The translations under genes were made by a program, and so were the position numbers. A model generated the notes under the pieces. That model worked only from the letters and a program-made list of their open reading frames with translations, had not been told where the DNA came from and made no database searches. From positions 514,833-525,348 of the forward strand of contig KE356579.1 in the NCBI GenBank assembly GCA_000416085.1: a stretch of 10,516 bases of DNA, written 5' to 3'. The DNA is from a halophilic archaeon J07HX64 (GTDB lineage: Archaea > Halobacteriota > Halobacteria > Halobacteriales > Haloarculaceae). This document shows, piece by piece, positions 6,809 through 10,516 of the stretch (position 1 is the stretch's first letter; every line of letters starts with the position of its first letter).

Positions 6809-8610
6809 TCACGCGAGCACGAGACCGACCCCGAGAAGGAGATGCAGGCCGACGACCGAGACGATGTACACCCGTGCGAGGATATTGAGACTGAACATCA
6901 GGCGCTGGTAGTCCTCTCGCATGAGTTCGACCTCCGTGCGTTCGGCAGTCAATCCGGCCGCGGCGTCGGAGATATCTGCGGCGGCAGTCTCGACGAGATC
7001 ACGCATCTGGTCCGGTCGTGTCTGTGGGTCGAACCGGTTCTCGGTGACGCTCGCGTGGGTGTCGGTCGTGAACAGCAACACCTCGTCGAACGCCTCGTCG
7101 AGTTGCTCGCGGGCCTCGACGAGCCCGTGTGGTCGCTCGTTGCGGTCGGCGACCACGTACGCGGTGCGCTGGCCGTCGACCGCCTCGACGAGCGCGTACA
7201 GCGAGATACCGTCGATGTCGAGATCCTGTGCGTCGCCGGCCCGGTACTCCGCGAGGGGTTGCTCGTCGAGCACCGAGAGAAAATCCCGCAGGTACTCTCG
7301 GAGTCGCTCGGTTTCGGGGAGTCGACGTGAATCTCTCCGCGACCGGTTTCCTCGACTCTGACGTGTCGGTCCACGACCAGCGTCCGCTCGGGGTCGATCA
7401 CCTCGCCGAAGATGTCGACCTCGATGTCCGCGAACTCGTCGGACTCGAAAAAGACCACGCGGTTCTCGCCGTAACGCCGCCCGTGGAAGGTGGTCTCGTC
7501 GTAGGTTCTGGATATCAGTCGGGAGGCCTCGCCGGTCGTCTCGGGGTCGCTGACCCCATCCAGCACCGGTTCGTGGACGTACGGGTCCGGCGAATCCGAG
7601 AGATGTGTGCAGGGGACGTGCCAGAAAAATCCCTGATCACCGTCATCACCAGGATTACCGCCGTCGGCACTGATACCGCTGGAACCGTCGCCACTGGGTT
7701 TGTCGCCGGGGTCACTGTTTCCCCGGGGCATGTTGTCCTCGCTGTCGCCCGGAGTTTCGTCCGTCTGCCCGTTGAGCGTGGCCAGCACGTTAGGGGTGAG
7801 GCGAGCGCCGCCGATACCCTCGAGGATGCCGGGGTGGACCCAGGGGGTTGTGATCTGGGTCTGTCCGTCGTCTGTCTCGACAGCGAACGTCTGTACCGGC
7901 CGGTCCATCGAGAAACCCATGCCGAGATGTAGCGGTGTGCGCTGGACCAGGTTCGAGGTGATCTCGAACGCCCGGACCTCCGGGACGTTCGCCCGCATCA
8001 GCAGCTCGACGAACCCGGAGATGAGCACCAGCCCGACCCCTACCCCCACGAGCACCGCGATCGCCGGCGCGTGCGCCGACAGAGAGAGAGACAGCGGCGT
8101 GGCGACGGTCAACCCGAAAAAGAGCACCGCCGGTTGAACCGCGGACGCCGGCCCGTACCGCCACACTCCTGGAATATCGCCGGAGATGACGAGCCCCTGG
8201 ACCGAGAACAAAAACGCGGTTCCGAGCGCGAACCAGACCGGCGCCGCAGCGTCGTCGGTCGCCCCACCGAGCAACACGCCAACCGGGACGAGCACACCCA
8301 CGAGCACCAGACAGACTAGCGCCAGATAGTACCCCCAGTTGCGCGGGTACACCGGCACCAGCAACTGTGTTGTCTCGCCACCGACCAGCGCCGCGACAGC
8401 AAACGACACAACGAGGACGAGTGTCCGCGACACGGCTGTTCCGTCGAGCGCCGATAGCTCGACTGTCCACCCGAGGTCGGCCCCGAACTGCAGCGCCGCG
8501 GCGGTTAGCAGTCCGGCAAACACACTCACCCCGAGAATGTAGCTGGCAACCCGCCGCGTTCGCGGAATCGAGACGACGAACAGTTCGAAGCTTTCGAGAT
8601 TGTATGCCAC
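6809..8610 (-). pseudogene. Frameshifted DUF2070-like archaeal membrane protein gene
   Basis: Two minus-strand frames form one gene. Frame one runs from 8610 and loses sense after about 7316; frame two carries the rest to the TGA at 6809. Restoring one C to the four-C run (GGGG at 7316-7319 on the plus strand) gives a continuous protein of exactly 600 residues reading IHVDSPETERLREYL across the join. The N-terminal half has six hydrophobic helices (about 23-43, 60-77, 93-116, 124-144, 157-178, 182-207). A soluble domain with HPG plus IGG (about 249-257) and HVPCTHLSD (about 321-329) follows, and one C-terminal helix (about 577-598) ends the protein. This layout, the HPG..IGG motif and the length match the archaeal DUF2070 family, whose function is unknown. 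A Gly/Asp/Ser-rich linker (about 274-315) interrupts the soluble domain and appears to be an insertion. The GTG at 8610 is chosen because a TATA box lies exactly 27 bases upstream; a TTG at 8694 would precede that box. It lies downstream of ftsZ. Confidence 0.7.
7316..7319 (-). other. C-run (GGGG on plus strand) at the frameshift point
   Basis: On the minus strand GACTCCCCGAAACC breaks the frame. With five C the codons are GAC TCC CCC GAA ACC GAG, leading into the open downstream frame. The change is a single-base homopolymer contraction. Confidence 0.65.
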
Positions 8611-8633
8611 TAACCGAGAGTTCCGGGCCGCGA

Positions 8634-8640
8634 GTATAAG
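8634..8640 (-). promoter_or_regulatory. TATA box for the DUF2070-like gene
   Basis: The minus strand reads CTTATAC, centred 27 bases upstream of the GTG at 8610. It lies about 140 bases past the ftsZ stop codon. This gene can therefore be transcribed independently of ftsZ. Confidence 0.55.
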
Positions 8641-8778
8641 TCTGTATTCTCGCCGGTCCCAGTGATAGCACGCCGGTTCGTCTGAGACACCCAACAGACA
8701 GACCGGATCGACTCGGCGAACCCGACAGCACAGATGGAACGACTCCTCCGGCGGGTGTGACAGTCGACCGGGACCGGT

Positions 8779-9939
8779 TTACTCGACAAAGTCGATGTCC
8801 TCGTCGGCGCGGCCGCTACGGCCGGCGGGTGAGGAGTTGTCCTGTCCGTAGATCTGTGGGCTGTCGACGCCCGTGACGACAATCATCGTCTCCATCTTGC
8901 CGTGGAAATCCTCGTTGACCGAGGCGCCCCAGATGATACGCGCGTCGGGGTCGATCCGGTCGTAGATCTCCTCGACAACCCCCTCTGCCTCCTCGATACT
9001 CATATCTGGACCGCCGACCACGTTGACCAGCGCCGAGTTGGCGCCGTCGAACTCGACATCGAGCAGCGGTGACCGGAGCGCAGACCGGATGGACTCCTTT
9101 GCTTTCTGGTCGTCGTCGGACTCCCCGAGTCCGATCATCGCGACGCCGCCGTTCTCCATTATAGTGCGCACGTCGGCAAAATCGACGTTGACCAGGCCAG
9201 GCTTGGTTATCAGCTCTGTCATCCCCTTCACAGAGCGCATCAGCACGCGGTCACAGATCTTGAACGCATCCTGCAGGGGCATCGAGGGGGCGTAGTCGAG
9301 CAGACGGTCGTTCGGCACGACAATCACCGTGTCCGAAACCGAGCGCAGACGTTCGAGACCGGCGTCGGCGTTTGCCCGCCGCCGCTCACCCTCCGCGGTA
9401 AACGGGATCGTGACGATAGAGATCGTGAGCGCGCCCTCGTCCTGTGCGACCTGCGCGACGATCGGGGCCGCGCCGGTGCCGGTGCCACCACCGAGTCCAG
9501 CCGTGACGAACACCATGTCCGACCCGCTGAGGGAGGCTCTGATGTCCTCGAGATTCTCCTGTGCTGCCTCCTCGCCGATCTTCGGGACCGACCCCGCACC
9601 GCGACCACCGGTCCGTTCGCGCCCGATGAGCAGTTTCGAGTCGGCCTGTACCTCGTCGGCGAGATGCTGAGCGTCGGTGTTCGCAGCCACCAGTTTCGCG
9701 CCGTGGATGCCCTCCTCGGTCATTCGTGTCACCGTGTTTCCACCGGCACCACCACAACCGATGACGGTTATCTGTGTCTCCAGATCCTCGACAACCGCGG
9801 CCAGCTCCTCGTCGCTCATCTGTCCGGCTGGTCCGGATCTGCTCGCCCCGCCCGACTCCTCTCTGGTCTCCGGGCCTGTGCCCTCCGTCTCACCGACCTC
9901 CTCGGCCTCGTCGATGGCGTCGTCGATTATCGAGTCCAT
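8779..9939 (-). CDS. ftsZ1: Cell division GTPase FtsZ, probably haloarchaeal FtsZ1
   Basis: A 386-residue tubulin-superfamily GTPase that polymerises into a mid-cell ring and organises division. The N-terminal extension (about 1-55) is acidic and probably flexible. The GTPase domain follows: GCGGAGGNT (61-69), the tubulin/FtsZ signature GGGTGTG (150-156), and the T7 catalytic loop NVDFADV (251-257) with its conserved Asn and two Asp. The C-terminal domain runs to about 360 and a short acidic tail ends in DIDFVE. Archaea commonly carry two FtsZ proteins; the start [14 protein letters not shown] matches what I recall of haloarchaeal FtsZ1 (FtsZ2 starts differently), so the number is likely but not proved. 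FtsZ1 has been linked to assembly of the division machinery and FtsZ2 to constriction. The gene looks intact, with a TATA box just upstream and possible regulatory repeats beyond it. Confidence 0.95.
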   Translation of the reverse strand: MDSIIDDAIDEAEEVGETEGTGPETREESGGASRSGPAGQMSDEELAAVVEDLETQITVIGCGGAGGNTVTRMTEEGIHGAKLVAANTDAQHLADEVQADSKLLIGRERTGGRGAGSVPKIGEEAAQENLEDIRASLSGSDMVFVTAGLGGGTGTGAAPIVAQVAQDEGALTISIVTIPFTAEGERRRANADAGLERLRSVSDTVIVVPNDRLLDYAPSMPLQDAFKICDRVLMRSVKGMTELITKPGLVNVDFADVRTIMENGGVAMIGLGESDDDQKAKESIRSALRSPLLDVEFDGANSALVNVVGGPDMSIEEAEGVVEEIYDRIDPDARIIWGASVNEDFHGKMETMIVVTGVDSPQIYGQDNSSPAGRSGRADEDIDFVE

Positions 9940-9966
9940 AATTTGTGGCTTTATTACAGAGGCGCT

Positions 9967-9973
9967 CTTATAG
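9967..9973 (-). promoter_or_regulatory. ftsZ1: TATA box for ftsZ
   Basis: The minus strand reads CTATAAG, centred about 31 bases upstream of the ATG at 9939. This predicts a transcript with a leader of only a few bases. Confidence 0.5.
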
Positions 9974-9995
9974 TTGTTCCCCCAATCGTCTGCCG

Positions 9996-10030
9996 TGCGT
10001 CTGACGCATGTCTAACTATTGACAGTTAGA
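9996..10030. repeat. Two adjacent inverted repeats upstream of the ftsZ promoter
   Basis: TGCGT-CTG-ACGCA occupies 9996-10008. Two bases later, TCTAACT-ATTGAC-AGTTAGA occupies 10011-10030 with perfect 7-base arms. They lie about 25-60 bases upstream of the ftsZ TATA box, where activators or division-linked regulators could bind. The second could also form an RNA hairpin, but no T run follows it. Confidence 0.45.
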
Positions 10031-10516
10031 TGATACGGCGGTCGTCTGCTCCGGACGGCGAGGATACAACCGGCAGGTCTCGCCCGGCGGGCGGTGGTGG
10101 AACGTCGGAACTGGCAGGCGGCAACCGGTCTGATGCTATCTGCCACAGGCCGAGAGCCAGGGTATTCGGTCACCGGACGACTGGCCTGGCGAAGCAGGAC
10201 ATCCGGTTCTGACTCGCACTCGGAAACCGGTAGCGGACCGGCGACACTCTCACTGTCGGGCCGTAACCCGGTCACGCGGGCCCTCGGAGCCCGTGTCACC
10301 GTCGTGTGAGGAACAGACCGCGTTTGTTACCGTTCTCTCTGCTGGCCCCTCTGGTTCCGCAGGGGTCTCCGGAGTATCGGGGCACGAGGAGCAACCCCCA
10401 TCGGTCGTCGACCGGGTCACAGTCCGGATTCTCTGCCGAGAGGGCAGGTCGAGTGTCTCCGAGTCTGCGAAATCGAAGAACTCCGTGATGACGAGAGACG
10501 AACTCTCTCGAGTCAC
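10031..10516. other. Region without a supportable gene
   Basis: Open frames here are short, overlap one another on both strands, and give arginine- or serine-rich sequences unlike the acidic proteins of the neighbourhood. A minus-strand frame from the right edge (10516) to 10250, with FFDFADSETLDLP and a CSSCPDTPETPAEPEGP stretch, might be the tail of a gene beginning outside the window, but support is weak. An 8-base stem with a bulge can be drawn between 10142-10151 and 10193-10200; I do not recognise an RNA family in it. Confidence 0.5.

Noticed and set aside
8611..8694. TTG at 8694 as the start of the DUF2070-like gene
   Set aside because: The added 28 residues would span the TATA box, which is exactly placed for the GTG at 8610.
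10250..10516. Minus-strand open frame entering from the right edge as a partial gene
   Set aside because: The other frames in the stretch look equally plausible and the sequence shows no recognisable domain; kept only as a possibility within the region entry.

Overview
The window looks like haloarchaeal chromosome. The evidence is high GC with GC-rich third positions, acidic proteins, an archaeal-type tubulin-like division protein (FtsZ), and TATA boxes about 27 bases upstream of start codons, as expected for leaderless haloarchaeal transcripts. Most genes are housekeeping or metabolic. I see no tRNA, rRNA, CRISPR array, transposase or integrase.

Layout. At the left (90-1995) a short-chain dehydrogenase/reductase faces a saccharopine-dehydrogenase-like oxidoreductase, tail to tail. 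Divergent from the latter is a small O6-alkylguanine-transferase-family protein (2120-2569) whose catalytic Cys position is Thr. It converges on a small membrane-anchored protein with a beta-rich exterior (2583-3065). Next, on the minus strand, is the sucC-sucD operon (5203 down to 3189), encoding both subunits of ADP-forming succinyl-CoA synthetase of the TCA cycle.

The middle (about 5200-6720) differs from the rest. A 300-400 base gene-free stretch rich in short inverted and direct repeats leads into a distinctly AT-richer gene for a six-helix membrane protein that I do not recognise. This gene has its own promoter, with a perfect 12-base palindrome between the TATA box and the ATG. It is interrupted by a one-base insertion in an A run; its last 76 codons continue in another frame.

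To the right, on the minus strand, is a roughly 600-residue membrane protein resembling the archaeal DUF2070 family (8610-6809), broken by a one-base loss in a C run. Upstream of it lies ftsZ (9939-8779, most likely ftsZ1) with its own promoter and two adjacent inverted repeats further upstream. The last roughly 490 bases hold no gene I can support.

The two frameshifts, both one-base changes in homopolymers and only about 840 bases apart, are the main oddity. They could be sequencing or assembly errors, real decay, or length-variable switches; the sequence alone cannot decide. I found no clear multi-gene novel system. The best candidate for something undescribed is the AT-rich membrane gene with its elaborate upstream region.
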